Source of the DNA: an uncultured Burkholderiales bacterium
GTDB lineage: Bacteria > Pseudomonadota > Gammaproteobacteria > Burkholderiales > Casimicrobiaceae
DNA: 44,188 bases
Direction of reading: 5' to 3'
Assembly: GCA_937944385.1 (NCBI GenBank)
Contig: CALDYQ010000021.1
Coordinates: forward strand, 1-44,188
Position 1 is the first letter of the stretch; each line of letters opens with the position of its first letter. Below the pieces are notes generated by a model. It saw only the letters and a list, made by a program, of their open reading frames with translations. It searched no databases and had not been told where the DNA came from. The translations under genes and the position numbers were made by a program. Positions 15,203 through 26,087 of the stretch are shown here, piece after piece.

Positions 15203-18166
15203 ATGCCTTTGCCCGACCCCTACCGCGACGAGCGGTCTGTCGTCGATCGCAACCTCGGTCTGCTGGCCGGTACGCTGGACTGGCCACAGGTGATGGCCCG
15301 CGCCCGCCCGTGGGTCGAGGGCGTGCGACGTGCGCCGCCGCCGTTCTGGGCGATGGAGAGCCTGCTCAAGGAATATCCGATCAGCCGTCCCGAGGGCCTT
15401 GCGCTCATGCGTCTAGCCGAGGCACTCCTGCGCGTGCCCGATTCGGCGACCGCCATCGAGCTCACGGCGGATCAGCTGAGCCGTGCCGACTTCGAGGGCT
15501 CCGGGGAGAGCACGCTCGCGCGGCTCTCGAACGCGGTCATCGCGCTCACGAAGCACATGCTGCCCGGCGCGGGTGAGGATTCGGGCGTGTTCACCCGTCT
15601 CGGGGCGAGGACGACCGTGGCGGCCACGGCGCGTGCCGTGCAGCTGCTCGCGCGTCAGTTCGTGCTCGGCGAGACGATCGAGGCTGCGCTCGCGGAGGCC
15701 GCGCGCGAGCGGGCGACGCAGCCGGCCCTTCGCTTCAGCTTCGACATGCTGGGCGAAGGCGCACGCACCGAGTCGGATGCGGCCCGCTATCTCGCGGCCT
15801 ACGAACGCGCGCTCGAGGCAATCGTCGCCGCCGCCACCCCCGAGTCGGCGTGCTCGCCGCTTGCGGGCGATGGCTTGTCGATCAAGCTCTCGGCGATCCA
15901 CCCGCGCTACGACCCGCTTGCGCCTGAGCGGGTGGTGGCCGAGCTCCTGCCGCGGCTCGCCCCGCTCATTGCGCGCGCGGCGGCGGCGAACCTGAACCTC
16001 ACGATCGATGCCGAAGAGGCCGAGCGGCTCGAGCTCTCGCTCGATGTGTTCGAGGCGCTGCTCGAGCGTGTCGCGGCCGAGCATCGCGACTGGTCCGGGC
16101 TCGGGCTCGCGCTTCAGGCCTATCAAACGCGTGCCGTGGAGTTGGTCGATCACGTGGCCGCGCTCGCACGGCGCCACGGCGTGCGCCTCACCTGCCGTCT
16201 CGTCAAAGGCGCGTACTGGGACAGCGAGATCAAGCGGGCGCAAGAGCTGGGGCTCGCCGCCTATCCGGTGTTCACGCAGAAAACGCACTCGGACGTGAGC
16301 TATCTTGCCTGTGCCGCGCGCCTGTTCGAGGCGCGTGATGTGATCCACCCGCAGTTTGCGACCCACAACGCGGCCACGATCGCGGCAATCGAGCAATTGG
16401 CCGCACGCGTGTCGGCCCCCTTCGAGCTTCAGCGCCTGCACGGCATGGGCAGCGGCGTCTATCGCGAGTATCTTGCCGACCGTCCGCTCGCCCAGACGGT
16501 TCGCGTCTACGCGCCGGTCGGTGGCCACCGGGATCTGCTCGCCTACCTCGTGCGTCGCCTGCTCGAGAACGGCGCCAACTCCTCCTTCGTGCATCAGCTC
16601 GCCGATGAGCGCGTGCCGGTCGAGACCCTGCTCGCCTCTCCACTGACGTTCACACCGTCTCGCTTGCCGCTACCCGAGGCAATCTACGGTAGCCGTCGGA
16701 ACAGCCGGGGGCTCGATTTGAGCGTCGCCTCGGTGCGTTCTGCGTTGCGACAAGCCTTCGCGGCCTCCGATCTGCCAGCCGCTCCGGTGGAGACGGCGCA
16801 GCGAGCCGTCGATCGCGCCATCGAGCGCGCCGCGCTTGCTTTTCCTGCATGGTGCAACCGCCCGGTCGCCGAGCGCGCGCGCATCCTGCGCGCGGCGGCG
16901 GATCGGCTCGAGGGGGAGATGCCCACGTTTTGCGCGCTCATCGTTCAGGAGGCGAAGAAAACCTGGGGCGATGCAGTCTCGGAGGTGCGCGAGGCGGTGG
17001 ATTTTCTGCGCTACTACGCCGATGAGGCCGAGCGCGTGTGTGCCGAGATCGTGCTGCCCGGACCCACCGGTGAGGACAACCGGCTTCGGCTGCGCGGGCG
17101 TGGCCTTTGGGCTGCGATCTCGCCGTGGAACTTTCCGCTCGCGATCTTCACGGGGCAGATCGCCGCTGCGCTCGTGATGGGCAACACGGTGGTTGCGAAG
17201 CCTGCCGAGCAGACGCCCCGCATCGCGATGCGCATGAGCGCGCTTCTGCATGAGTGCGGCGTCCCGGAGGACGTGCTCGCGCTCGTCCACGGTCTCGGCC
17301 CCACGGTCGGCGCGCGCCTCGTCGAGAACCCCGCGATCGCCGGGGTCGTCTTCACGGGCTCCACCGCGGTGGCGAAGACGATCCAGCGTGCGCTCGCTGC
17401 GAAGGACGGACCCATCGTGCCGCTCATTGCCGAAACTGGGGGGATCAACGCGATGCTCGTCGATTCGACAGCGCTGCCAGAGCATGTGGTCGATGCGGTC
17501 ATCCAGTCGGCTTTCCGCTCGGCCGGACAGCGCTGTTCGGCGCTTCGCCTGCTCTGTCTGCACGAGGCCGTGGCCGAGCCGGTGATCGAGATGCTCGCCG
17601 GCGCGATGCAATTGCTGCGCGTCGGGGATCCCGCGGACTTTGCCACCGATGTGGGCCCGCTCATCGATGATGAGGCCGCGCGTGTCGCGGCCGAGCAGAT
17701 CGCGCGCCTGGCCAAGCATGCACGCCGGGTCGCCGAGACACCCTTGCCGCCCCAACGGCGCTCTGGTGCATTCCAGCCACCGATCGCCTTCGAGGTCGAG
17801 GCGATCGAGTCGGTGCGCGAGGAGATTTTCGGTCCCGTGCTCGCGATCGTGCGCTGGAGCGGTACGCCGGAGGCCGTGATCGAGCGCGTGAACCGTCTGG
17901 GCTACGGGCTCACGCTGGGCATCCAGACGCGCATCGACCGCCGTGCGCAGGCGCTCTGCGCGCGTGCCCGTATCGGCAACGTCTACGTGAACCGGAGCAC
18001 GATCGGTGCCGTGGTCGGTGTGCAGCCTTTTGGCGGCGAAGGCCTTTCGGGTACTGGTCCCAAGGCCGGCGGGCCGCACTATCTGCAGCGCTTCGCCACC
18101 GAGCAGACCATCACCATCAACACGGCGGCCGCAGGCGGGAACGTGGCGCTCATGACGATGAATTGA
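15203..18166 (+). CDS. putA: Bifunctional proline dehydrogenase / L-glutamate-gamma-semialdehyde dehydrogenase
   Basis: A 987-residue PutA that oxidises proline to glutamate: an FAD-dependent proline dehydrogenase makes P5C and an NAD-dependent aldehyde dehydrogenase finishes. The barrel domain shows LSIKLSAIHPRYDPL, LTIDAEEAERLELSLDVFE, CRLVKGAYWDSEIKRAQ and ATHNAATIAAIE. The dehydrogenase domain begins near residue 500 and shows SPWNFPLAIFTGQI, FTGSTAVAKTIQ, the catalytic Glu in IAETGGINAM and catalytic Cys778 in SAGQRCSAL. There is no N-terminal ribbon-helix-helix, so this is the short, non-autoregulating type. That fits control by the divergent Lrp-type protein. Confidence 0.97.
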   Translation: MPLPDPYRDERSVVDRNLGLLAGTLDWPQVMARARPWVEGVRRAPPPFWAMESLLKEYPISRPEGLALMRLAEALLRVPDSATAIELTADQLSRADFEGSGESTLARLSNAVIALTKHMLPGAGEDSGVFTRLGARTTVAATARAVQLLARQFVLGETIEAALAEAARERATQPALRFSFDMLGEGARTESDAARYLAAYERALEAIVAAATPESACSPLAGDGLSIKLSAIHPRYDPLAPERVVAELLPRLAPLIARAAAANLNLTIDAEEAERLELSLDVFEALLERVAAEHRDWSGLGLALQAYQTRAVELVDHVAALARRHGVRLTCRLVKGAYWDSEIKRAQELGLAAYPVFTQKTHSDVSYLACAARLFEARDVIHPQFATHNAATIAAIEQLAARVSAPFELQRLHGMGSGVYREYLADRPLAQTVRVYAPVGGHRDLLAYLVRRLLENGANSSFVHQLADERVPVETLLASPLTFTPSRLPLPEAIYGSRRNSRGLDLSVASVRSALRQAFAASDLPAAPVETAQRAVDRAIERAALAFPAWCNRPVAERARILRAAADRLEGEMPTFCALIVQEAKKTWGDAVSEVREAVDFLRYYADEAERVCAEIVLPGPTGEDNRLRLRGRGLWAAISPWNFPLAIFTGQIAAALVMGNTVVAKPAEQTPRIAMRMSALLHECGVPEDVLALVHGLGPTVGARLVENPAIAGVVFTGSTAVAKTIQRALAAKDGPIVPLIAETGGINAMLVDSTALPEHVVDAVIQSAFRSAGQRCSALRLLCLHEAVAEPVIEMLAGAMQLLRVGDPADFATDVGPLIDDEAARVAAEQIARLAKHARRVAETPLPPQRRSGAFQPPIAFEVEAIESVREEIFGPVLAIVRWSGTPEAVIERVNRLGYGLTLGIQTRIDRRAQALCARARIGNVYVNRSTIGAVVGVQPFGGEGLSGTGPKAGGPHYLQRFATEQTITINTAAAGGNVALMTMN

Positions 18167-18309
18167 TCTGCACGACACCGGCCGCGGGTTATCCCGGGGC
18201 GTTGGCGTTTCAAGGCAAAATCCGGTGACCGTCCACGCCAGCCCACGCGGGGAAAACGCAGCCAGCAAGGGCTTGGGCAGGCCTGGCCACCATTCTTCGG
18301 GGGAATCGA

Positions 18310-19215
18310 ATGTCGATGGAAGTCCTGTTGCAGCAGATCGTCAACGGGCTGGTCGTCGGGAGCGTGTACGCGCTCGTGGCGCTCGGCTACACGATGGTCT
18401 ACGGCATCCTGCAGCTCATCAACTTCGCGCACGGCGACATCGTGATGATCGGCGCGCTCACGGCGCTGTTCACCGCAAGCGCGCTTCTTGGCGCGGGTGT
18501 GCCGCCGATCCTTGCGCTCGTGATCTCGATCTTCGTGGCGATGCTCGTCTGTGCGGTGATCGGGGTGGCGACCGAACGGCTGGCCTATCGACCCTTGCGC
18601 AACGCGCCACGGCTTGCGCCGCTCATCACGGCGATCGGTGTGTCGATCCTGCTCCAGCAGATCGCGATCCTGGTCTTCGGGCGCAACTACTTCTCCTTCC
18701 CCGAACTCATCTCCAAGACGCCGATTGCGCTCGGCGTGGTCACGATCACGTTGAACGAGATCATCATCTTCTTCGCCTCGATTGCCCTCATGGCCGGCCT
18801 CCTCTGGCTCGTCCACCGCACGAAGATCGGCACCGCGATGCGGGCCACTGCGGAGAACCAGAAGGTTGCAGGCCTCATGGGCATCGACATCAACCGCGTG
18901 ATTGCCTTCACCTTCGCGATCGGCTCTGCGCTCGGCGCGATCGCCGGTGTGATGGTGGCCTCGAACTACGGCCAGGCGCATTACTTCATGGGCTTCATGC
19001 TCGGTCTCAAGGCCTTCACCGCCGCGGTGATGGGGGGCATTGGCAACCTCTGGGGCGCGATGATCGGCGGACTGATCCTCGGGCTCGTCGAGAACGTCGG
19101 GCTCATCTTCGTGCGCGGGGACTACAAGGACATCTTCGCCTTCGTCGTGCTCGTGCTCGTGCTGATCTTCCGGCCACAGGGGCTGATTGGCGAGCGCGTG
19201 GCCGAACGGGCGTGA
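18310..19215 (+). CDS. livH: Branched-chain amino-acid ABC transporter permease LivH
   Basis: A 301-residue inner-membrane permease of the LivH family with about eight hydrophobic segments. The family start is clear: LLQQIVNGLVVGSVYALVALGYTMVYGILQLINFAHGD. The cytoplasmic ATPase-contact loop includes GTAMRATAENQKVAGLMGID. GGGGGA five bases before the ATG is a good ribosome-binding site. The 143 bases before it, after putA, hold no promoter I can define. livH, livM, livG and livF follow in the standard order as one operon; the binding protein is encoded apart. Confidence 0.96.
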   Translation: MSMEVLLQQIVNGLVVGSVYALVALGYTMVYGILQLINFAHGDIVMIGALTALFTASALLGAGVPPILALVISIFVAMLVCAVIGVATERLAYRPLRNAPRLAPLITAIGVSILLQQIAILVFGRNYFSFPELISKTPIALGVVTITLNEIIIFFASIALMAGLLWLVHRTKIGTAMRATAENQKVAGLMGIDINRVIAFTFAIGSALGAIAGVMVASNYGQAHYFMGFMLGLKAFTAAVMGGIGNLWGAMIGGLILGLVENVGLIFVRGDYKDIFAFVVLVLVLIFRPQGLIGERVAERA

Positions 19216-19225
19216 GGAGGCGTAA

Positions 19226-20332
19226 ATGAGCGATTTCCTGCAAGACCGCAAGAAGCAACTGATCGCCATCGTGGCGATCGGCATCGTGCTCCTCATCCTG
19301 CCTTTCCTCGCCGGCATGCTCGGTCAGGCGTGGGTGCGCATCCTCAACATCACGCTGCTCTACGTCATGCTGGCGCTGGGCCTCAATGTCGTGGTAGGTG
19401 TCGCCGGTCTGCTCGACCTCGGCTATGTCGCCTTCTACGCGGTGGGGGCGTACACCTGGGCGCTCCTCGCCTCGTCCCACTTCGGGCTGAGTCTGCCCTT
19501 CTGGCTTCTCATTCCGCTCGGGGCCTTCCTCGCGGGGGTCACGGGGCTCTTGCTCGGCTACCCGGTGCTTCGCCTGCGCGGCGACTACCTCGCGATCGTC
19601 ACCCTCGGCTTCGGCGAGATCATCCGGATTCTCATGAACAACCTCGACAAATTTTCGCTGCCTTGGAGCGACGAGGTCTACAACCTCACCAACGGTCCGC
19701 GCGGCATCACCGGCATCGAGGGGCTCAATTTTTTTGGCTTCAAGGTGCGGCAGGGTATCGAACTCTTCGGCTTGCCCATCACCGGACTACAGCTTTACTA
19801 CTTTGTGTTTCTGACTCTGACCGTGTTGTCGATCATCGTCGTCCACAACCTTCAGCATTCGCGGCTCGGCCGTGCCTGGCAGGCGCTTCGGGAGGACGAC
19901 ATCGCCGCCAAGGCAATGGGCATCAACGTGCGCAACATCAAGCTGGCCGCGTTTGCCTTCGGCGCGCTCTCGGGAGGCGTGGCTGGCGGCCTGTTCGCGG
20001 CGATGCAAGGCTTCATCAGCCCCGAGTCCTTCGGTCTGCTCGAGTCGATCATGATCCTCGCGATGGTGGTGCTGGGGGGCATGGGGCACATCCCGGGCGT
20101 GATCCTTGGCGCAGTCATCCTCGCCTCGATGCCCGAGATCATCCGCTACGTCGCTGGCGAGGCCGAGCAGCAGAAGCTCTTCGGCACCGTGCTGATCGCG
20201 CCCGAGGTGCTCCGAAACCTCATCTTCTCGCTCGCGATGATCCTCATCATGCTGTTCCGGCCGCAGGGGCTCTGGCCGTCGCCGGACAGGAAGCCCGTGA
20301 AGGCGACCAGCAATGCGGGAGCCGCCGCATGA
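19226..20332 (+). CDS. livM: Branched-chain amino-acid ABC transporter permease LivM
   Basis: A 368-residue multi-spanning permease, the partner of LivH. Family segments are LNITLLYVMLALGLNVVVGVAGLLDLGYVAFYAVGAY, RLRGDYLAIVTLGFGEIIRILMNN and GRAWQALREDDIAAKAMGI. The start is ten bases after livH with GAGGCG upstream. The stop overlaps the livG start as ATGA. The C-terminal polar tail (PSPDRKPVKATSNAGAAA) is cytoplasmic and not family-conserved. Confidence 0.96.
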   Translation: MSDFLQDRKKQLIAIVAIGIVLLILPFLAGMLGQAWVRILNITLLYVMLALGLNVVVGVAGLLDLGYVAFYAVGAYTWALLASSHFGLSLPFWLLIPLGAFLAGVTGLLLGYPVLRLRGDYLAIVTLGFGEIIRILMNNLDKFSLPWSDEVYNLTNGPRGITGIEGLNFFGFKVRQGIELFGLPITGLQLYYFVFLTLTVLSIIVVHNLQHSRLGRAWQALREDDIAAKAMGINVRNIKLAAFAFGALSGGVAGGLFAAMQGFISPESFGLLESIMILAMVVLGGMGHIPGVILGAVILASMPEIIRYVAGEAEQQKLFGTVLIAPEVLRNLIFSLAMILIMLFRPQGLWPSPDRKPVKATSNAGAAA

Positions 20333-21146
20333 CCGACATGATCTTCACCGCCACCGGGGTGACCAAGCGATTCGGCGGCGTCACGGCGCTGGACCGCGTC
20401 TCGATGAGCATTCCCCGGCGCTCGATCTTTGGCCTGATCGGCCCGAACGGTGCCGGCAAGACCACGTTCTTCAACACGCTCACCGGCCTCTACCAGGTCG
20501 ACGAGGGCCAGTTCACCTTCGATGGCAAGCCGCTCAACGTGAAGGCGCCACACGAGGTCGCACAGGTCGGCATCGCCCGCACGTTCCAGAACATCCGGCT
20601 CTTTGGTGAGATGACCGTGCTCGAGAACGTGATGGTGGGTCGGCATGTGCGTACCAAGACAGGGGCGTTCGGCGCCATCTTCCGAACGGCGAGTGCACGC
20701 CGTGAGGAAGCCGAGATCGAGGCCCGGGCGCGTGAACTGCTGCGCTACATCGGCCTCGAGCACAAGGCCGGCGAGAAGAGCCGCACCCTGGCCTACGGCG
20801 AACAGCGCCGGCTCGAGATTGCCCGCGCGCTTGCCACCGACCCGAAGATGGTGGCCCTCGATGAGCCCGCCGCCGGGATGAATGCGACCGAGACCGTCGA
20901 ACTGCGCCGTCTGATCGAACGCATCGCGGCGGATGGCACGACGATCCTGCTCATCGAACACGACATGCGTCTCGTCATGAATGTCTGCCAGCACATCGTG
21001 GTGCTCGACTACGGCAAGAAGATCGCCGATGGCACGCCGGCCGAGATCCAGCGTGATCCGGCGGTGATCAAGGCTTACCTCGGCGGGGCACACGGCGAGC
21101 CGGATGCGCCGCCGCGTTCCGCCACGGTTGGCGAAGGGGTCTCGGC

Positions 21147-21150
<4 letters not shown>
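20329..21150 (+). CDS. livG: Branched-chain amino-acid ABC transporter ATP-binding protein LivG
   Basis: A 273-residue ABC ATPase. Walker A is GPNGAGKTT, the family helical insert follows (ARTFQNIRLFGEMTVLENVMVG), the signature is YGEQRRLEIARAL, Walker B is MVALDEPAAGMN, and the switch histidine is in LIEHDMRLVM. LivG has the atypical LAYGEQ signature in place of LSGGQ, as is usual in this family. Start and stop overlap livM and livF respectively (ATGA both times), so synthesis is coupled. It pairs with LivF to drive import. Confidence 0.97.
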
Positions 21151-21860
<710 letters not shown>

Positions 21861-21944
21861 GAGGGCAGTGGGCACTTCCGCACCCAGCAACGCTGCCCGC
21901 CGACTCGCCCGCCCCCAGAGCAGCATGCCCCTCCGACGGTTCCC

Positions 21945-22884
21945 ATGACCCTCGATCCGGTCGTCCTCTTCTTTGTCCTCGGCATCGTGGGCGGCGTGCT
22001 CAAGAGCGATCTCGAGCTGCCCAAGCCGTTCCTCGAGGCGCTCACGATCTTCCTCTTGATCTCGCTCGGTCTCAAGGGCGGCGTGGCGCTGTCGAAGGGT
22101 GATCCGCTCGCGCTCGCGTGGCCGGCACTCGTGCTGGTGACCGGCGCGCTCACGCTCTGCGCGCTCGCCTTCGTGATCCTCTGGCGTGTCGGCCGACTCT
22201 CGCGCATCGACGCGGCGGCCACGGCGGCGCACTACGGCTCGGTGAGCGTGATCACCTTCGCGGGTCGCGCAGACCTTTCTGCTCAAGTCGGGGGTGGCCT
22301 TCGGTGGGCAGATGACGTTCTTCCTCGCCGTGCTCGAAGTACCCGCCCTCGTGCTCGCGGCCGCGCTGGGCAAGCGCGAGGAAGCGACCCCGGGGTCGAA
22401 CTGGGAGTTCACGCGCGAGCTCGTGTTCGGCAAGAGCGTGCTGCTCCTCATTGGCGGCATGGCCATTGGAGCCACGGTCGGCGAGGAAGGGGTGCGGCCG
22501 TTTGCACCGCTGTTCTTCGATCTGTTCAAAGGGGTCGTGTGTTTTCTGCTGCTCGAGCTCGGCGTGACGACCGCGCGCCAGATTCCGGAGCTGCGACGAA
22601 CGGGGCTCTTCCTCGGCCTTTTCGGCGTCGCGTTCCCCTGCCTCGCCGCAATGCTCGGGGCGCTCATGGCACGGACGCCGGGCTTCGGGCCAGGTGACCA
22701 GCTGCTCACGGCGGTGCTCTTTGCTTCGGCAAGCTACATCGCGGCACCCTCCGCCATGCGCGTGGCGCTGCCCCATGCCAATCTCGGGCTGGCCATCGCG
22801 CCGGTCCTCGCCGTGACCTTTCCCTTCAACGTGGTGCTCGGCGTGCCCCTCTACTTCGAGATCGTCAAGCGTCTGAACACCTGA
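21945..22884 (+). pseudogene. SbtA-like sodium-dependent bicarbonate transporter family, frameshifted
   Basis: Two reading frames together encode one membrane protein of about 312 residues of the SbtA/DUF897 family. The first frame reads from MTLDPVVLFFVLGIVGG to AHYGSVSVITFA near 22260. The family sequence resumes one base shifted, as TFLLKSGVAFGGQMTFFLAVLEVPAL, and continues to the stop at 22884. Dropping one G from the GGG at 22262-22264 restores a continuous family-like reading (ITFAVAQTFLLKSG). So there is either a real one-base insertion, which would truncate the protein after four or so helices, or a sequencing error. The remainder of the second frame is well conserved, which suggests a recent event. 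Known SbtA members import bicarbonate with sodium; the substrate in heterotrophs is unclear. Confidence 0.8.
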
Positions 22885-23015
22885 CCCTTGGACGCCGGGG
22901 TTGGGATTCTCGGATACACCGCCACCTCGACATGCTCGGGCAATGCCGAAGAGCTACATTCCGACCATCGCGGCGGGCACATGCGGCCCTCCCGCGGCGA
23001 CTCCGAGGAGATTTC

Positions 23016-24578
23016 TTGACGGTATCGACCCCACGTTCGCTCGACAGCCTGACCGCCGCCCGGCTCGCGGGCATGTTGCGCGGTATCGAAAAGGAAAGCC
23101 TGCGCGCCCTGCCTTCGGGCAGGCTCGCGCTCACGCCCCATCCTGCCGGCCTCGGCTCCGCGCTCACGCATCCGTCGATCACCACCGACTACTCGGAATC
23201 GCAGCTCGAACTCATCACCGGCGTCCACAAGGGCGCCGAGGCCTGCCTGGCCGAGCTGACCGAGATCCACCGTTTCGTCTGCGCGGTGCTCGCGCGCGAT
23301 GGCGAGGAGATGCTCTGGGTGTCCTCGATGCCGTGCGAGCTCCCGAATGACGAGACCATTCCGCTCGCCTACTACGGTACGTCGAACATCGGCCGCGCGA
23401 AGAGCGTCTACCGCATGGGCCTCGGGCACCGTTACGGGCGGCGCATGCAGACGATCTCCGGTATTCACTACAACTGGTCGCTGCCGGGGCTTGACAACGC
23501 GGACTACTTCGCGCTCATCCGCAACTTCCGGCGCAACGCGCCGATCCTGCTGTATCTGTTCGGCGCCTCGCCCGCGGTCTGCTCGAGTTTCGTCGAGGGG
23601 CGAGCACACGACCTCGAACCCCTGCCAAGCGGGTCGATGTTCCTGCCTTGGGCCACGTCACTGCGCATGGGGCGTCTCGGATACCAGAGCGAGGCGCAGG
23701 CCTCGCTCGCGGTGAGCTACAACAGCCTCGAGCGATATGCGGATTCGTTGCATGAGGCGCTGACCCGACCTTACCCCGCCTACGAGGCGATCGGTATCCG
23801 CAATCTCGGCGGCGAGTACAACCAGCTCGCCACCACGCTGCTGCAGATCGAGAACGAGTTCTACAGCACGATCCGGCCCAAGCGCACGATCCGCCCGGGC
23901 GAGCGCCCGCTGCATGCGCTGCGTGAGCGGGGGGTGGAGTACTTGGAGGTCCGGCTCATGGACCTGAACCCGTTCGAGACCGTGGGCATCGATGCGGCCA
24001 CGATGCGCTTTCTCGACCTCTTCCTGCTCCATTGCCACCTCACACCGAGCCCACCGGACTCGCCTGAGGAAATCGCCACGCTGGCGCGCAATCAGCAGCG
24101 CACGGCGTCCCGTGGCCGCGAGCCGGGGCTCACGCTCACCCGTGAGGGCACCGAGGTGGTGCTGACCGATTGGGCGCGCGAGCTGATGGATGCGCTCGAG
24201 CCGATTGGGGAACGGCTCGACGCCATCCGGGGACGGTCGACGGCGGATTACCAGGCCGCGCTTGCGATGGCACGCGATCGGCTGGCCCGGCCGGAGACCT
24301 TGCCCTCGGCGCGGGTGCTCTCCGAAATGGCCGCAAGCTACGACAACGGCTACCTCACCTTCGTGCGGGCGCGCTCGATCGCTGCGCGCGAGGCCCTCCT
24401 GGCCACCCCGCTCGATCCCGCGACGCTTGCCCGCTACGAGGCCGTGGCCGAACAGTCGCTCACGGCGCAGCGCGCGATCGAGGCTGCGGAACAGGAGCCG
24501 TTCGAAGTCTTCCGCCAGCACTACGTCTCGGCGGCGCGTCTTGAGCCTTCGCGCGAACCCGAGCGGGTCAGCGCGTGA
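23016..24578 (+). CDS. gshA: Glutamate-cysteine ligase
   Basis: A 520-residue GshA of the E. coli-like class (E. coli 518), the first step of glutathione synthesis. Family segments are GIEKESLRALPSGRLA, LTHPSITTDYSESQLELIT, the active-site region PYYGTS-like PLAYYGTSNIGRAKSVYR, and SGIHYNWSLP. Later come RPKRTIRPGERPLHAL and EYLEVRLMDLNPFE. The start is a TTG at 23016: a GAGGAG lies five bases upstream, and the length then matches the family. An ATG at 22932 would add 28 arginine-rich residues unlike GshA. Its 3' end overlaps the convergent xth by eleven bases. gshB follows 2.2 kb downstream. Confidence 0.95.
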   Translation: MTVSTPRSLDSLTAARLAGMLRGIEKESLRALPSGRLALTPHPAGLGSALTHPSITTDYSESQLELITGVHKGAEACLAELTEIHRFVCAVLARDGEEMLWVSSMPCELPNDETIPLAYYGTSNIGRAKSVYRMGLGHRYGRRMQTISGIHYNWSLPGLDNADYFALIRNFRRNAPILLYLFGASPAVCSSFVEGRAHDLEPLPSGSMFLPWATSLRMGRLGYQSEAQASLAVSYNSLERYADSLHEALTRPYPAYEAIGIRNLGGEYNQLATTLLQIENEFYSTIRPKRTIRPGERPLHALRERGVEYLEVRLMDLNPFETVGIDAATMRFLDLFLLHCHLTPSPPDSPEEIATLARNQQRTASRGREPGLTLTREGTEVVLTDWARELMDALEPIGERLDAIRGRSTADYQAALAMARDRLARPETLPSARVLSEMAASYDNGYLTFVRARSIAAREALLATPLDPATLARYEAVAEQSLTAQRAIEAAEQEPFEVFRQHYVSAARLEPSREPERVSA

Positions 24579-25350
24579 GCGCGTAGTCGTAGTCGATCAC
24601 GAGCGGGGCGTGGTCGGAAAAGCGCTCCGCCTTGTAGATCACTGCCTTTCGTGCAGTGGCGGCGATGCCGGGTGTTGCGATCTGATAGTCGAGCCGCCAG
24701 CCGACGTTCTTGTTCCAACTGTCGCCGCGATTGCTCCACCACGTGTATTGCTCGGGTCGCGGGTCGATGCGGCGGAACACATCGACAAAGCCCAGCTCGT
24801 CGAACACACGCGTGAGCCACGCCCGCTCATGCGGCAGGAAGCCTGAGTTCTTTTGGTTCGAGCGCCAGTTCTTGAGGTCGATCTCCTTGTGGGCGATGTT
24901 GAGGTCACCGCAGATCACCACCTGTTTACCGCGTGTGCGCAGCCGCTCGAGCTGGGCCGGGAAGGCGTCGAGGAAGCGATCCTTGCTGGCCTGACGCTCT
25001 GGGCCAGCGGAGCCGGAGGGCAGGTAGAGCGAAATCACGACGAGAGGGCCGAGATCCGCCTCGATGAGACGACCTTCGGCGTCGAACTCGGGGTGCCCGA
25101 AGCCTCGGGCGATGGCTGCGGGATGCCGCGTCCAGAGGGCCGTTCCGGCGTAGCCCTTGCGCTCGGCAGGGTAGAAGTGCCCGGCCGCCCGTTTGATTCG
25201 GCGCAATTCCGCCGGGATGTCCGCCTCGGCGGCCTTGAGCTCCTGCAGGCAGAACACGTCCCAGCCGCGCAGACGGGCGAGCCAGGCCGAAAGACCCTTC
25301 TGATGAGCAGAGCGGATGCCATTGGCATTCAGGGTTACGATTCGAAACAT
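24568..25350 (-). CDS. xth: Exodeoxyribonuclease III
   Basis: A 260-residue ExoIII-family AP endonuclease/3' exonuclease for base-excision repair. Motifs are [10 protein letters not shown], the metal-binding CLQELKA, the central [16 protein letters not shown] with catalytic Asp/Asn, WRLDYQIAT and the C-terminal [13 protein letters not shown] with the catalytic Asp-His. The ATG at 25350 gives the normal [11 protein letters not shown] start. It is divergent from pyrE across 64 bases and convergent with gshA. Confidence 0.96.
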   Translation of the reverse strand: MFRIVTLNANGIRSAHQKGLSAWLARLRGWDVFCLQELKAAEADIPAELRRIKRAAGHFYPAERKGYAGTALWTRHPAAIARGFGHPEFDAEGRLIEADLGPLVVISLYLPSGSAGPERQASKDRFLDAFPAQLERLRTRGKQVVICGDLNIAHKEIDLKNWRSNQKNSGFLPHERAWLTRVFDELGFVDVFRRIDPRPEQYTWWSNRGDSWNKNVGWRLDYQIATPGIAATARKAVIYKAERFSDHAPLVIDYDYALTR

Positions 25351-25375
25351 CAGCCGAACTCTGGCAGAAGCGGAC

Positions 25376-25397
25376 AAAATCCTGTCATCACGATTTT
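25376..25397. promoter_or_regulatory. Inverted repeat in the xth/pyrE divergent region
   Basis: AAAATC (25376-25381) and GATTTT (25392-25397) form a perfect 6-bp inverted repeat around a 10-base spacer, in the only AT-rich patch of the 64-base gap between two divergent genes. It could be an operator or just overlap -10 sequence. There is no independent support. Confidence 0.25.
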
Positions 25398-25414
25398 CCG
25401 CGAACAGGCTCGAC

Positions 25415-26074
25415 ATGCCCGCTGCTTCCGCCAGCTTCCGTCAGGACTTTCTGGAATTCGCCCTCGCCTGCGAGGTGCTTCGTTTCGGCGAGTTCACAAC
25501 CAAGTCGGGGCGGCTGTCGCCGTACTTTTTCAACAGCGGACTCATCAACCGCGGCAGCGCGCTGGCCCGGCTCGGGGCGTTCTACGCCGAGGCGGCACTC
25601 GCCTCGGGGATCGCGTTCGACATGGTCTTTGGCCCCGCCTACAAAGGCATTCCGCTCGTCTCGGCGGTTGCGATCGGACTTGCCGCAAAAGGTCACGATC
25701 TGCCCTACAGCTTCAACCGCAAGGAGGCGAAGGACCATGGCGATGGCGGCCGGATCGTCGGCGCACCGCTCAGGGGGCGTGTACTCATCGTGGACGATGT
25801 CATCACCGCAGGCACCAGTGTGCGCGAATCCGTCGGCTTGATCCGGGATGCCGGTGCCGAACCCGCAGGCGTGCTGATCATGATCGACCGCATGGAGCGT
25901 GGGACAGGCACGCTTTCTGCAGCGGAGGAGGTCGAGGCGCACTTCGGCATTCCCGTCGTGGCCATTGCCACTTTGGATGACGTTCTCGCACTCGTTGCCA
26001 AGCGGGCATCGCTCGCGGACCACCTGCCTCGCATCAAGGCGTATCGGGAGCGCTATGGTGTTTTTTCCGGCTGA
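25415..26074 (+). CDS. pyrE: Orotate phosphoribosyltransferase
   Basis: A 219-residue PyrE that converts orotate and PRPP to OMP in pyrimidine synthesis. [16 protein letters not shown] is the family N-terminal loop, [10 protein letters not shown] follows, [13 protein letters not shown] is the flexible catalytic loop, and [13 protein letters not shown] is the PRPP-binding motif. The ATG at 25415 gives the expected length; earlier in-frame starts run into the xth promoter area. The stop lies just before the DUF4124 gene. Confidence 0.96.
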   Translation: MPAASASFRQDFLEFALACEVLRFGEFTTKSGRLSPYFFNSGLINRGSALARLGAFYAEAALASGIAFDMVFGPAYKGIPLVSAVAIGLAAKGHDLPYSFNRKEAKDHGDGGRIVGAPLRGRVLIVDDVITAGTSVRESVGLIRDAGAEPAGVLIMIDRMERGTGTLSAAEEVEAHFGIPVVAIATLDDVLALVAKRASLADHLPRIKAYRERYGVFSG

Positions 26075-26087
26075 CGCCTGTCGAGGC

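Noticed and set aside
21861-21944. Stem GGGCAG / CTGCCC after livF as a terminator
   Set aside because: The loop is about 24 bases, the stem is six bases, and there is no T-run.
22932-23015. Upstream ATG extension of gshA
   Set aside because: The extra 28 residues are arginine-rich and unlike GshA, and the TTG at 23016 has the ribosome-binding site.
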